Source: Allomyces macrogynus ATCC 38327 (taxonomy: Eukaryota > Blastocladiomycota > Blastocladiomycetes > Blastocladiales > Blastocladiaceae). Taken from it: a stretch of DNA of 64,000 nucleotides. Position 1 is the first letter of the stretch, and the number at the start of each line of letters is the position of its first letter. The notes beneath the pieces are model-generated. The model did not search any database. It was given only the letters and a program-made list of their open reading frames with translations, and was not told the DNA's origin. This document shows, in pieces, positions 1 to 11,951 of the stretch. Location of the stretch: assembly GCA_000151295.1 (NCBI GenBank), contig GG745364.1, positions 331,892 through 395,891 of the forward strand, read 5' to 3'. The translations under genes were made by a program, and so were the position numbers.

Positions 1-910
1 GCGCTTCTGCTGCTTCCAACAACTTCTGGTCCGCATCGAGCGCCTGCTCAGCGCGCGCGAGCGCGACCACCGTCGGCTGCACCCGGCGCAGTCGCGCAGC
101 TTCGGCCACCGCCGCACGTTCCGCTGCGAGTTTGAGTGTGCCCGACGCAATAGACTTGTCGAGCGCCGCGAGCCGCGTTGCGATCGCCGCGGGCGACTCG
201 GGCGTTGCTGGGCGCGACCGCGCCGACGATGCGGCGAGTTGCGCGCGTAACGTCGTCGCCGTGCGTGTATGGTCAGCGACGGCCGCGCGCAAGTGCGCGA
301 CTTGGTGCGTCAGGTGCGCGCGCGTGCGGCGGACGTGGTCGTGGTGCCGCTTGACGGCAGCGAGATGCGCGCGCAGCGCGTCGTGGTCGTCGGGCGGGGC
401 GACAGTGGATATGCTGGTGGTGGGGAGCCACGGGCTCGACATGGACGTCGTGGATGATGCAGTGGAGGCCGATGCGGGCGACGAGGATGCGGAGGATGGA
501 GAGGAGGAGGTCGACGAGGTTGCGGTGGAGGCGGCCTCGGCAGCGGCCACGGCGGCTTCAGCGCGCAGCCGGTCCTAGACAGAGACAAACACAAGTGCAG
601 TGAGCGATGGCTCCCCGATTTTGAGATTCAGCTCCAGCCAAGGGTCGATTGAGGGCAAGGTGCGCTGTACCATGTCGCGGCGCACTTGGTCGATCCGTTC
701 GTTGAGCGTGCGCAGGCGCGCGTGGCCCGTCGTGGCCGTGGCGTCCCCGGTGCTCGTGCTTGTGGCCGTGCCGCTAGCGGTTGTTGTTGCGCGGGGCGGG
801 ATGGGCACCGGCGCCGCAATTTTTGCACCAGCTGCGGGCGCATCGGCGGCAGCGTGAGCCTCGTCTGGCATTCTTGCGTTGGGTAACGTGGAGTGTGGTG
901 TTGCAGACAT
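1..910 (-). CDS. Coiled-coil protein, 3' part cut by window edge
   Basis: I do not recognise the family. The ATG at 910-908 follows CGCGACC and opens an exon to 671 rich in Ala, Pro and Thr. An intron 670-575 (GTACAG to CTGTCTAG, 96 nt) is inferred because the frame otherwise meets one TAG, and splicing is in phase. The joined sequence runs TLNERIDQVRRDM then DRLRAEAAVAAAEAA, a continuous charged helix. Further on, Ala/Arg/Gln-rich heptad-like stretches (LRAHLAAVKRHHDHVRRTR) continue to base 1. This indicates a long coiled coil after a disordered N-terminus of about 60 residues. No catalytic motif is seen. The C-terminus lies outside the window. Confidence 0.6.
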
Positions 911-1544
911 GGTCGCGAGCAGGAACGAGAGCGGGAGTGTCGCGTCGTGGGGTCGAGTGAGATTTTGATGGTGAGCAAAGCGCGACGCGACGCGACTTGC
1001 AGAGACCTGCACCGCACACATGGACCTGCCGTATTTTCCACGGCTCACTTTCCACTTTGCACCAACCTGTGCTCAGCCTGCCAAACCACCACCCTGCACC
1101 CACCTGCGGCGGTCCGTTCGCAGAAGACTCTCTCGAGTGGACTTTGCCAGCAGACGACGCGCCACGACACAGTCTCGCCAGGGAGAGACAGAGAGTCGCA
1201 GGATGCGGCCATTTTGGCGCAGGCTGTCGATGTGCGACCGCATTGATGCATTCGACAATCATCTGCCATGGCACGGACAACACGACGGGACGGGTGGAAC
1301 AGTCGACGAGCACGATGTTAGATCTCGCGGCGCCATGGGTTTCGGAATGTCCACATCGCGTGCAGTGAACGGCTGGCGATGCACGGCTGGCGTCGTGGGC
1401 GCCGTTTGGGTACACAACACCGGTTTTTTCGGCCGTGGGCAAGCATCAAAGTGTTGCTTGTCCATGTCGATATGACTGACGGCATGTCTCAGTCCCATCT
1501 TCCACACGACATGCGCTCAAAACCAACACCGAACTTGTTCGATT
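911..1544. other. Intergenic region, no gene seen
   Basis: This stretch holds only short overlapping open frames with no homology and no consistent codon bias. It is presumably the promoter of the minus-strand coiled-coil gene and the upstream region of the decayed repeat gene. Confidence 0.5.
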
Positions 1545-3801
1545 GTGGAGTGGCTCTCGCAACGGGGTTGGAGTTTGTTCCAGGCTCTCCTTGCGACAAT
1601 CCAACCCGAGCAGTTTGAGCAACTCATAAGTCATACACGCCATCCACTGCGACGAAATGTATCAGCCATCAACTCTTCGACAACTACACGGGTGCTTGCG
1701 CGAATTAATGACTGGTTTCCTCTGCGCGCACGCATCGCTCAATGATTACAGTTCGCTCATTCTCATTGTTCCGTTCACGCTATCCATTCCAGCTCGTTGG
1801 CCAAGGACAATCTCGACCCGCTCAAACATTTCCTTGAACGGCTTTCCTCCTACTGCTCAAGCAAGTCCCTGCTCGTTATTCATTCGCGCTACCGCGCGCA
1901 CATCGCTGCTGAAAGCGATATGTACCTCGATCTATCGGCCCCGATCCAAGCCTTTGAGACGTGGTTGCAGACCACAATGTTTTGCAATTGTCTTGCCTAC
2001 GTGCAACACTTGGCCTTGAGCAACAAGCTGCCGGCTCATGTGCACGCGTTTCCGGCGCAACCTACATTTTTCTACCAGCAACTGAGCGCGTTTCTGGACC
2101 TTGTTTGCGGCCTGGCAACTGGCCAACTCGGCGAGGACGCCGTGACGACCAAGACTGATCCGATCACCGCATCGGTTGGAATCGATGGCATGGAACCGGT
2201 GGAGAACGCTCCAATGCCACCCACCAGCGTACGCGTTACCCGTTGCCGCCGAGCCAAACTTGCATGGCGAGGGCAACAGCAGTCTTGATGCCGCCATGCG
2301 CGCTCCCGCTCGCATTCTTGAACCTGTCGAGGAGTTGCAGTCGATGCTCGCCAAGCAGCTGCGTCGCAACGCTCCGTTTGTGCCGCCTTTTGTGACTGCG
2401 GCCCCCAGTTTCGAAATGGAGCCCATGCCCGACGCGCCTGACCGCGTCTGGGTCACCAACCGCACCGGTGAAGATTTGCAGCCTTTGCGTCCAATTTCTA
2501 GGGCGGAATGGACCAATAGTTCCCACTGGACCATGGCGGCAAGGATCGCGAATGGGGCCGTGAAGCAGGGACATGGGTGTCGCTCGGTGCATGTTCGTCG
2601 TCGACTGGGGAGCGTGGTGGTATCCATGTGCGCTCCGGGTGCCACGTTTCCATTCACCGAATTGACGGTGTGGCTCATAGCGAGGCGATTCGAATCGCGC
2701 CTGGCGGGCCACGCCAATACCTCACCCTCAAGGAAGAGACGCAGCAGTCGACGCGCGACTAAGTACTCGAATTTCCAAGGCGATTTCAGCTGGTACCATG
2801 TCCGAGCGGGTGGGACGGAACAGAGGGAGCGCTGGTGGTAGGAAATGGTCATCATCGAGGCGGCTGACGCTGAGGGGGAAGAGGTGGGCGTGTACGCGGC
2901 GGCAGGATCGCTGATCATGTACGTTGGGCCGAGCCGCTGGCTGTGACCACGAAAGACAATGTCGACGATGTCGCACTTTTCCGCATCGTCAATCGCTCCG
3001 CTGATACGATCGAGGCGCTCTTGACAGGCGACGAATCGACATGCGTTCCTGGTTGGGTCTCGATCGCGCCTGACGCGAGCGACGTGTGGGCGCGTCGTGC
3101 TGATGCGACTGAATCGTTGCTGGTCCGGGCCAGCGGCCAGCGGCGGACGATTGGCTCATGCATTCCCGTGGGGTCGACCGTGACGGTACGCAACCTGAAC
3201 CGGGACTCGCCCTGGTTTGGGCCCGGTCCGCTGGCGCTGGGCCTCGACAATGACCTGGGGTGCATTCGCGTGACCAACATGGCGACAACCGCGATCCAGG
3301 TCGCTGTCGGCCGCTCATCGCTGATGGACGGCAGCGTGGAATGGATCAACCTTGCACCGGGCGAATCGCAGCCGTGCAAGCGTCGCGAGGGCACGTACGA
3401 GGCTGTTCTGATCAAGGTGCGACGATGGCGGACACATAGTTTATGGCGCGCACGTTCGCGTCGGATCGAGCGTGACCGTGCGTCGCCTCAACGGTGACCA
3501 AGGCATTGACGGCCTCGACGTTCTGCTGGGCACGGCCCCGTCCAGTACCGTGACGTTTGAAAACAAGTCGACGGAACCGGTTAAGGTGATGATGTCCACG
3601 CTTTCGAGTCCGCACGCGAGCAACAACGAGTGGATTATGGTGCGTGTGGGTGCGTCCGAATCGTGGCAGCGCGTGGGACCCGAGTTGTCGGTGGTGCAGA
3701 CGTTGGACCAGTCGGTGTGCGCGAGCCTGGTAGTGGCCCAGACGGGGACCAATATTGGTTCCTGGCATCGACCGCAGCTGATTCAAGCAAAATTAACATG
3801 A
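1545..3801 (+). pseudogene. Decayed gene with tandem beta-rich repeats
   Basis: The coding signal is strong but split among frames. An N-terminal helical part (about 1797-2250, LKHFLERLSSYCSSKSLLV) shifts frame near 2230. It is followed by at least five units of roughly 80-95 residues starting near 2431, 2770, 2968, 3259 and 3541. Units share a pattern V.NRS/NKS ... W..V.PG.S..W.R ... E..... then VRVGS.VTVR.L. Breaks: a shift in unit 1 (about 2550), an in-frame TAG at 2839-2841 in unit 2, a stop before unit 3, and one extra base in unit 4 near 3421 (reading IKV then DDGGHIVYGAHV). Similar repeats occur in fungal proteins of unknown function; that resemblance is from memory. Several breaks make decay likelier than one sequencing error. 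Confidence 0.6.
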
Positions 3802-4325
3802 ATGCACAATTTTTCAGCGTTTTGCAGCTTGCTGTGGTAGTTCTGTTCAATCGTGAAGGCGGAGAGTTGGTCTGCAATGGTCCCCAGTTGGCGGTTGACG
3901 GCTCTTGAGGACGGAACCGCGTCCAAGGCACAGCAGGCAAGAAGATGGTGAGGTGGTCAGGTCAGCATGGCCAAAAGCGCTTGTGATTCAAGTGGTGGAA
4001 GAGTGGTTCAAAGCCTTTGTGCCTCGTCATGAGTTTGGTATCATTTGATTTGCGGATGCCGCGTTGCCTTCTGATACATGCGCAGTATTTACGTGTCGCC
4101 GTCACGGTTGACCTGCTTGCGCATTGAAGGTGTCGCGGGAGAACGCGACCTGATACTTTATTGCTGCATGGCGACTAAATACAAGCCGGCTTCATATTCT
4201 GAGGTACATGCCATCGTTTGGTGCTCGCAAAATCACCCCTCGCCGCTCTTCACCACGCCTTGCTCCGCGTATCTCGCACCGACTTGCGCGTCATGAGTCC
4301 AGCGCGATACGACACGCGCCTTCGC
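3802..4325. other. Convergent intergenic region, no gene seen
   Basis: This lies between the 3' end of the decayed plus-strand gene and the stop codon of CSN3. No coding frame or repeat stands out. It presumably carries both 3' untranslated regions. Confidence 0.5.
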
Positions 4326-6192
4326 TCACAGCACCTCCATCGGGTCGTCCAGGTACCCAACGTCCATATCGTCGTAGGAGTTGAGCAGCGCCGCCTGCAT
4401 CGCCATGTCGCGTTCCGAGACCCCGAAACTGCCACCCCGGCCGCTCGCCTTGCTGCCCTACACACGAGAACCAACCTCCGTCAGTCTCCATCTGCTGCCG
4501 AGTCTTTGTCGGTTCCAAACCATCAAATGTACCGTGAGCGCCATCGCCTCATTGATCCCGCGCACCGCCGCCGCCGCTTTCACGACCTTCTCAATCCGCG
4601 CAGCCACATCCGCATGCGTCGCATCGTCATCAAACGCATGCTCGTCGTCCAAAAACTGCACCATCGCCGCACTCCCCACCGGCTCCTGGCGAATCACCGC
4701 GCGCACCTGCTTATCCGCAATCATCCCGGCAACCATGCGCTCCACGTCCGGCACGTCGGCCAGGACCGCCAAATCTGCGACCGCGAGTGTCAGGAACGTG
4801 GTCGTCAGCGCCTGCACCTTGTGCCGCGCGAGCGCATCGAGCGCCTGCCTCGCGAGCCCGTAGTTGCCGTCGGCGCGGAGCGTGGCCGCCGTGTGCGACG
4901 CGTCCATGATGGCCTGGAATTGCGCGAGCGAGCCGGTGTCAAACGCCGTGGCCAGGTCCTTGTAGACGCGCGCATGGTGCAGGATCACGTTGGCAAACAT
5001 GTCCGAGTCGGTCTTGGGCGGCTTCGGGACGCGGCCGGTGGCCAGGAGGGAGACGAGCGCCCACTTTTTGTAGGATTCGACTTGGATTTGCGAGACGCCG
5101 CGGCCGGGCGCGATCATGTTCTGTGTGCATGCGAGGAGAGGGGGAGAGGGGGTGGGTGAGTCGATGAGTGGGGAGGGATGGGTGGGTGAAGGGGGGGGGG
5201 GGGGGCAGAACTTACAAAACTGAACAACTCGCAGGCCTCGGTGTACCGCTTGAGCGCCGTGTAGACCATGCCGCCGAGGTAGTGGTAGAGGAGCACGTCC
5301 TTGATGTTGATCTGTGCACCGAGTTACAATGTGAACCCGCGTCAGTTCCGAATCGACAGTGAACACATCGAGAAATTCGGGCTTACCGGCTTTTGCGTCG
5401 TGGTCTTGTCAGTCGACAGGATCGGAAGCACGGCCTTGAAGTTATGCGACAGCAGACATGCCTAGTCCACATCGCGATTTAGCTTTGGCCATCGAGAGAG
5501 TGGAGAATGGCCGCCAAGGCAGGTACGAACGTGGAGCGCGTAAACGTGCACAGCCGTGATCGAGTCGGGCAGCGCAAACTTGCGCGCCAGGTTGACGAGC
5601 GGGTGCACGACTGCAGCCGCCTAGACACAAAAATATACCCATGCGTCAGGAACAGGCGCGCGGCAGTCAGGAACTGCGAGAAGTCCAATCGCACCGGAAC
5701 CAAACTGATAGCCGCGGCCAGTCGCTTGGCGAGATCCACGACCTGGTCCGGCACGCGGCGCAGCGTATCGGCATCCGCCGCGCGTACCAGCGCAGCGACG
5801 CGCGGGATCAGCGTGCGCAGTCCCTCGGCGTGCTGCCGCTGGTTGTGGAGGAGCGCGGCACTAGTGGTCGCACCGCGTTAGTCGATCGTCCTGTCCGGAA
5901 ACGCGTCGTTGTGAGCGCTTAGGTACTAGATGACGACGAGCGCGGCCGCGTTCTGGTCGACCGGCAGGGCCGCAACGTCGTCGAGCTGAGTGACGAGGAG
6001 CGCGCCATTGGCTGCGACCAACGGGGTCAGGATGACACTCGAAATCGTTGCCTTGGCTTTCTTGGCCCAGGTGGTCCACTGTTTGTTGGTGTCGGCGCCG
6101 GCAAGGTCGGTGGCCGCGACGGACGCGTCGGTGCTGGGCTGTGCGCGAAGGAGCTCCTCGAGCGACGTGAACGACGGCTTGGACTCGGCCAT
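4326..6192 (-). CDS. CSN3: COP9 signalosome subunit 3 (CSN3)
   Basis: Subunit of the COP9 signalosome, the nuclear/cytosolic complex that removes Nedd8 from cullin-RING ligases; this subunit is structural (PCI domain). Seven exons: 6192-5927, 5860-5701, 5620-5531, 5461-5387, 5311-5216, 5120-4533, 4457-4326; all phases agree, giving 468 aa (human about 423). Family-typical segments are LLYHYLGGMVYTALKRYTEA, VESYKKWALVSLLATG and the helical stretch with FLTLAVADLA. The acidic C-terminal tail DDMDVGYLDDPMEV is typical of CSN3. The ATG sits in CAACATGGCC. Intron 1 has a CTAAC branch site. The donor at 5700 (GTTCCG) and that at 5530 (GTTCGT) are atypical and chosen by alignment. Intron 5 carries a 15-nt poly-C just after its donor. 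Confidence 0.88.
5191..5205. repeat. Poly-G tract, 15 nt
   Basis: An uninterrupted run of 15 G on the plus strand (poly-C in the transcript) inside CSN3 intron 5, about 10 nt after the splice donor. Length polymorphism is expected. Confidence 0.95.
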
Positions 6193-6797
6193 GGTTGGAT
6201 GTTGCAGCGGGTCGAGGTTGATACAAGTGCGGTGCGGAGTGGAGCGACCGCGACGCAGTTACTGCTGGGTGATGGAGGATCGATGCGACCAAGTTGGACT
6301 TACAAGTGACGCGCAAGACGCACGAGAGCGTGTCAGAAGGGGCCAAGTCACTGGCACCGTGGATTGCTGTCACCCCTACCGAAGACTCACTCGCTCCTGT
6401 TATGAGGTGAGCAGTCTGGCTTGGCCGGCTTGGCCTGCTTGGCCCGCAAATCTCAGGCCAAGTTGCTGATCGACATTGCGTATCCATCAACGTGGAAGTG
6501 GTGCAGGTTGCGCGGCCATCGTCGCGTTTAGTTCGCTTGACGCGGGCTCAGAGAACCAGCAAAACGAAAAATGACTTCTGTTGGGCGAGAAAGAAACAAA
6601 AGCATCGACAAGAATCGTGAACAACAAACCACAAAAACACAAATATCACCAAAGAATGTTTCAGTCTTCTCTTCTCCACCACTTCGTGACGTTTTACGAC
6701 CGTCCACGGTCGTACAACGCCGCGACTAAGTGATGGAGAAGAGAATTCTGCCGCTCCTCCTCCTCCTCCACCTCCCCTGCACCTCGGCTACACATCA
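6193..6797. other. Promoter side of CSN3; no gene seen
   Basis: About 600 nt between the CSN3 start and the stop codon of family gene A. No supported coding frame. The part 6580-6660 is A-rich compared with its surroundings. Upstream elements of CSN3 and the 3' UTR of gene A presumably lie here. Confidence 0.5.
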
Positions 6798-9146
6798 TCA
6801 GATAGACGGCGCCGCTGCCCCTTCCTCGCCCTCACCCACCCCGACGCCCTGCAGCCCAACCGCCACCTCCATCTTGTCCAATGCCGCGACATTCGCGCTC
6901 ACCGCGACCCGGCCACAAACCTGCACCTTGTACAGCGCCGCGTACAGCGGCGTCACGCGATAACTATCTTCCGCCTCGAGCAACTTCTTCCAAACATCGC
7001 GCGGCAAAAAGTCGGCGTCGGCAAACAATCGACGCAGCACGGGCGCAGCGTCGTCGCGGCCGGCCATTAGGTGCAGGAACGTCTTGCCGGCGAACCCGCC
7101 AGGGAGCGCGACAATAGCGTGGTCCGTGTCGATGCGCGCCGCGTGGATCAGAAACTCGACGTTGCCGTCAAACACGGCACGGTGCATGGGCAGCCACTTG
7201 TCTGCGGCTGGGAGCTTGAGGGCCGTGCACAACGCGGCCGTATGCGCGGCTTGCATGGTGGGGGTAGCGAGCGGCGGGTCAAAGATCGCGCGTAGCCAGG
7301 CCGGATCGTGGCACTGGTACGCGACAAAGTCGAGTGGGAGGATCGTCGTGTCTAATCAGTGTCGACCAATCCATGCATGTCAGTTCTGACCGAGAAAATA
7401 TCGAACGACGCGCGAAAAACTAGCACAGTACCCGTCCACACTGACGGCCCCGCCGGATCCTCGTTGTGGACCCAGGCCACGACACGCCCCAAATGCTCGG
7501 CTGTCCATGCCACGTCCGGCCGTGCCGCCGCCGCCCCGGGGATCCCCACCGTCAAATGCGTGCGGAACGCGGCCTTGAGTACGTTGACGCGCGCCATGTG
7601 CGCTGCGGCACGTCGCGTCTGCAGCGTGTCCATAATCTGCACGACTGGGTCTAGGCGCTCGATCGCGCCGCACAGGTCCTTGACCTCGCTCTCCGAAATA
7701 TCGGCGAGTGCCGGATTGGCTGCTGGTGCCGTTGGCGACGGCGCAGTCCCATCACCCATCTGTGACACGACGTCCTTGTCGTCTGGCGTGGCCTGATTGT
7801 GGCGTTTGTTGTTGCGGTACGACTCGCAGAGAACGTCGATTGGCACTAGACCAGGATCCGCGGTCAGTCGCACGGAAATGTTCCCCCATGGCGCGCGACA
7901 ACAGAGAGCATGACGTACACCCCATGACGTCGACGGGCTCGCCACCTTCCGAGAGCAGCTTCACGGCCAAGACCACATGCACCTGCTTTTTGCCCGTCAC
8001 GGGCTTGAGCCGCGGGATCGCGACGGGCAGCTCGACCACCGGTGCCACCGCCAACACCGGGAGCTTGTATTCGGTCGTGCTCTCGGGCTTCCTGTTACCG
8101 TCCATAGGCCTCATGTTACCGCCCTCATCCGGCCGGTACACATCCACCACGTACGTGAGCGAGAGCAGGCAATTCCCAAGCGGTGCCGGTGCGAGCGGCT
8201 TCTTATCGGGTCCCTCGAGCAAAACCGAGAGCGTGATCTCGCACGCCGACGCTGCCTCCTGGTCGTGCTTGCGCTTTAGGGACGGCATTTCCTTGACGAT
8301 CGTAATCCACTTGGTCATAGTGGACCTATTTTCGTCGAGCGCGCTGTGGTTACGCGGATCCGAGCGGGTCTTATCCATGAGCTTCGCTGCGGCGACTGGC
8401 ACGTAGGTTGTAGGCGGAACTTTGCTCGACAACGCAGCAAGCAGCGCAGCGGCCGATAAACCCGACGATGCCACGAGCGCAAGGAGTGTCACGAGGAGCT
8501 GATTGAAGAACTCCGTGAGGAGCTTCGTGACCGCGACCGGATCCGAGTTGGCACTGGCGGGCGTCTGGGTCGGGATCGGCTGCGGGATGGCGCCGTGGGC
8601 ATTCGACGCGTTGGTGGCGGGCGCATCGGGCCCAATCGACATGCTCGGGGCCACTTGCGGCGGCATCGACAAAATACCTTCATAGCCGGCCGGCCCGGCG
8701 CTAGTGTGAATCCCGGCGAACTGCAACGCGGTCGACGACGTGGTATTGCTCGCGGCGCTCGCGGCCATGGGATACCACGTGGGCATCGAGATCGCGGGAA
8801 ACGCGTTGTTAGGCGCCGTCATAGCAGGAGACGCGTCAATGGTCGTCGCCGTCATGGGAAACGTGTAGTAGGGTGCCGAGGTCGCGGCAAAGGTGTGGCT
8901 AGGCGCCTGGATCGCGGGGAGCAGTCCTGCAGGACCGTGCTGAGCGAGCGCATCGTGCGTGATCTCGGCCGCGTAATTGTCGCTCACGCGGTCGTCGAGG
9001 TCCTCCATCAGGTCGTCCGAGTCGTCCACGAGGTTGCTGAGGTCACTCATCCGGTCTTCCGAGTCGCTCACGCGGTCGTCTAGGTCCTTCATCAGGTCTT
9101 CCGAGTCGCGCAGTGGCGGTGCAGGCCCGCGTCCTTGGCGTGGCAT
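6798..9146 (-). CDS. Ankyrin-ended unknown family, copy A
   Basis: Unrecognised protein of 731 aa, one of three homologues here (B 9544-11951, C 38038-40273). Exons are 9146-7919, 7845-7432 and 7351-6798, with introns of 73 and 80 nt, both phase 1 and at the same positions as in B and C. Regions: an acidic N-terminus with internal repeats (DSEDLMKDLDDRVS), a low-complexity stretch, a hydrophobic helix (about residues 215-240), and a beta-rich domain (TKWITIVKEMP ... VVELPVAIPRL). Then come a helical linker ending GPSVWT and C-terminal ankyrin-like repeats (KWLPMHRAVFDGNVEFLI, GKTFLHLMAGRDD). Copy A is the most diverged of the three. All frames are open, so it looks functional. A cytosolic or nuclear protein-interaction role is only an inference from the ankyrin part. 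Confidence 0.75.
8984..9109 (-). repeat. Direct repeat inside copy A exon 1
   Basis: Two near-identical blocks of about 43 nt, at roughly 8984-9025 and 9067-9109, encode the acidic repeat with the core DLDDRVSD. They are separated by a related block, suggesting recent unequal duplication within the gene. Confidence 0.8.
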
Positions 9147-9543
9147 CTTGGCGGCGGCGGCGCGGTGAGGGCCAAAGCGTCGCGCGGTCGACGGCCGGTC
9201 GAGGGAGAGGTGGAGAGAGCGCGCGCGCGCGGGCGAAGCAGTTTGGACGGCGCGGCCAAGACTTGTCCGCGATTTGTCTGGCAGTCACGGGACGATCAAT
9301 GATGTGGAAATCACACCAGCGACGCGACGAAACTGCGCCACACAAGCGAGAGTGCCGCGCCTGCCGCCACGCGCTCGAATCGGCAGGAAATCAACATTCG
9401 AGGATCACAAAACGACCAACATGACATTGCTCAAAACGTCAAGCTCACTCGATAATAAACACAAAAAATCGGCCTATAACCCGCAGCAGCAGATATCAAA
9501 GGGCAACGTCCACCCGTGTCCGTCCTCGACCCGCGGGACCCCT

Positions 9544-11951
9544 CTACGCGATCTGCATCGCCTCGACCATCTCGCTCAGCAACTCGACCGTGGGCCACAC
9601 CTCGTCCCGTTTCCTCACTTTGGCCTGGTACTCGGCCATTGCGAGCGGCGTGCACCCGTGCGTGTCGACGGCCATCACGGCCTGCGCAATCAATCCCGGC
9701 GGTAACTCGTCGCGCAAACGCTGCAGCGCGTCCGCGGCACCGTCGCGGCCAGCCAAACTGTGCAGGAACGACGCCTTGGACATGGCGTTCAACTGCATGA
9801 GCCCCGTCGGGTAGAGGCGGCCGACGAGGACCAGGAACTCGACGTTCACGCAGTAGGCCGCGACGTGCGCGGGCGTGCGCCCGTCCTTGTCGGGAGTGAC
9901 GAGGGCAAGGCGAAGGGCGGTCGCCGTGGGACTGGCGGGCGTCGCGGTGGACGAGGTCGTCGACAGGAGCGGCCGGAACATCGCACGCAGCTGGTCACGG
10001 TCAAAGCACCGCTGCGCAACGTCGTGCACGAGCATGTGGTCTACAAAAGCGTGGAACTATCAGCAATCATCACGACCGACCCGACTCATTCCGTGCCATC
10101 ACGTACCGGTCCAGACCGACTTGCCCGGCGCGTCGCTGAGCCACGTCACGACAAGATCAAACTCGGCCGCCGACCACGGCCCCGGCTGCGCGGGCGGGTT
10201 CGTGACCAAGTGCACGCGCAGCACCGTTTCGAGCAGGTCGCGCCGCACGTCGTACGGCACCGCGCACCCCCCGAGAATCTTGCCAATTTCGGCGACGGCG
10301 CCACCATTGGCGATCATCCGGCGCACGTCCTCGACCTGATCGTCGGAGATCGCAGAGAGTCCGTCGGTCGATGCGGCGTCCCTTTGGCCAACAGACCGCT
10401 TCCTGGAGGTCTGGCCCGCGGACGCCGAGGAGGACGAGGAGGAAGCGGCCGTGGGCGGGTCGTCAGCAACCATCTTGGTCTTGTTGCGGTCGCCGGTGCG
10501 CCGCGACTGGCACAAGATGGTCGAGGGCACTGTGAACAACATCAATACGTGTCAGATCAGATCCAAGACAAATCAACATCGGTAAGCCTCTGGACGTACT
10601 CCCCGCCACGACCATTGGCGCACCACCCACGGGCGTGAGCGTGACCTTGAGCCGGATCTCGCGTTGGTTCTCCGCCTTGGCCAACACGCGCGTGAACCGC
10701 ACAGGCAACTCGACCACGGGCCGTGCCGAAAACGCGTGCCAGCCGTCCGAGGCCGTCTCGATCGGCATGTCAGGTCGCTTGAGCGATTGGATTTCAACCT
10801 TGACGTGCATGCGCACAACCGTGTCGGGCGTCGGCACGAGCGGCTGGTTATTGACGCCCTCGAGCAACACATGCAGGTAGAGCACGCAGTAGGGCGCTAC
10901 GTCCTCTGGAGCAGGGACGGACGCGGGCGCGACCGCGGGAGCGGCTGCAGCATTGGCCTTGCCGCCGTGGCGGCCGGCCTTAGGGGACGTCGTCTTGCTA
11001 GCGTTGGGCGGGTCCTGCATGGTCACAATCCACGCGAGCGACGAGGACTCGCCACACACGAACGGGCCGGCGGCGTTGCGCGCGTCGTTGAGCGTCGCGT
11101 CGGACATGAGCGTCGCGGACGTGACTGGCGCGTACTCGAGCGCGCGCGGTGGTGGGACCATGGCTGGGATCGGGGACGCGTTCCCGCCCGCGGCCAGCTG
11201 CGTGGCCATGACTTGCGCTTGCTCGAGCGCCTGCATCAGCTGGTAGAGTGGTAAAGCCGTGTCATTGGCTCCGGCGGGCAGCCCTGGTGTCGGCGGCGGG
11301 GGGGGACGAAAACGGCGCGTACGGCGACCCGGCACCGCTCGCGCTCAACCGCGCTCTCTCCAACATGGCCGCGACAACCGCATCAAACGAGACGGCGCTT
11401 GCGGCGGGACTCGGCGTCGACGCGGCCCGCAGGCGATCCGTTGCGCGGGAAGGCGGTGCCAGGCGATCCGGGCAAGGGCGCGCCAGGAAGGAACTGCATT
11501 GAGAACGGATAGGGCGGGTTGGCCACGGTACCCGCGAGCATCGTGTTGTCCGAGCGACCGGCAACCAAAGGTAGCGCGGCGCCGTTTGCGCCCTGCTGGG
11601 CATTCAAGAGGACCGCTGCCTCTGCAAGGAGAGCCTCGGGCGACACGGCGCTCGCGGTAGGGCTTGGCGTCGTCGGCGCGGCTGCGGTTGGCACGGCCGG
11701 CGGGTGCGCAGAGCCGGGATGACCGGGGAAAGGGGCATCAGGAAACAGCTGCATTGCGAGCAAGTGCGGAGTTGCGTTGGAAACGGTCGGCACAAACGCG
11801 ATCGCAGCTGGATGTCTGGGAGGAGGAGCGGCCGATGGCGACAAGTGCGATGTGAACGGTTCAGCGGCTCGGGTGTCGCGGCAGTCCAGCTGCTGTCGGC
11901 CACCAACATGGTGGCCCCCGCGTCGCCGGCTTGGTTCTGGCGTGGAAACAT
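9544..11951 (-). CDS. Ankyrin-ended unknown family, copy B (N-terminus frameshifted)
   Basis: Closest homologue of copy C. Exon 2 (10529-10107) and exon 3 (10040-9544) are clean; introns 10599-10530 and 10106-10041 match those of C in phase and position. The beta-rich domain (WIVTMQDPP, VVRMHVKVEIQSLKRPDMP, FSARPVVELPVRFTRVL) reads openly from about 11335 to 10600. The ankyrin end reads DGRTPAHVAAYCVNVEFLVL. The ATG at 11951-11949 aligns with that of C. Between 11950 and 11290 the coding signal moves through three frames, with breaks near 11840, 11420 and at a G7 run near 11300. An internal tandem duplication there contains MQLFPDAPFPG and MQFLPGAPLPG. It is either a decaying copy or indel errors in the assembly; the downstream domains look intact. 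Confidence 0.6.

Noticed and set aside
5121..5366. Long minus-strand frame running from the CSN3 exon upstream as one large ORF.
   Set aside because: It reads through introns 4 and 5; splicing gives the conserved sequence and matching phases.
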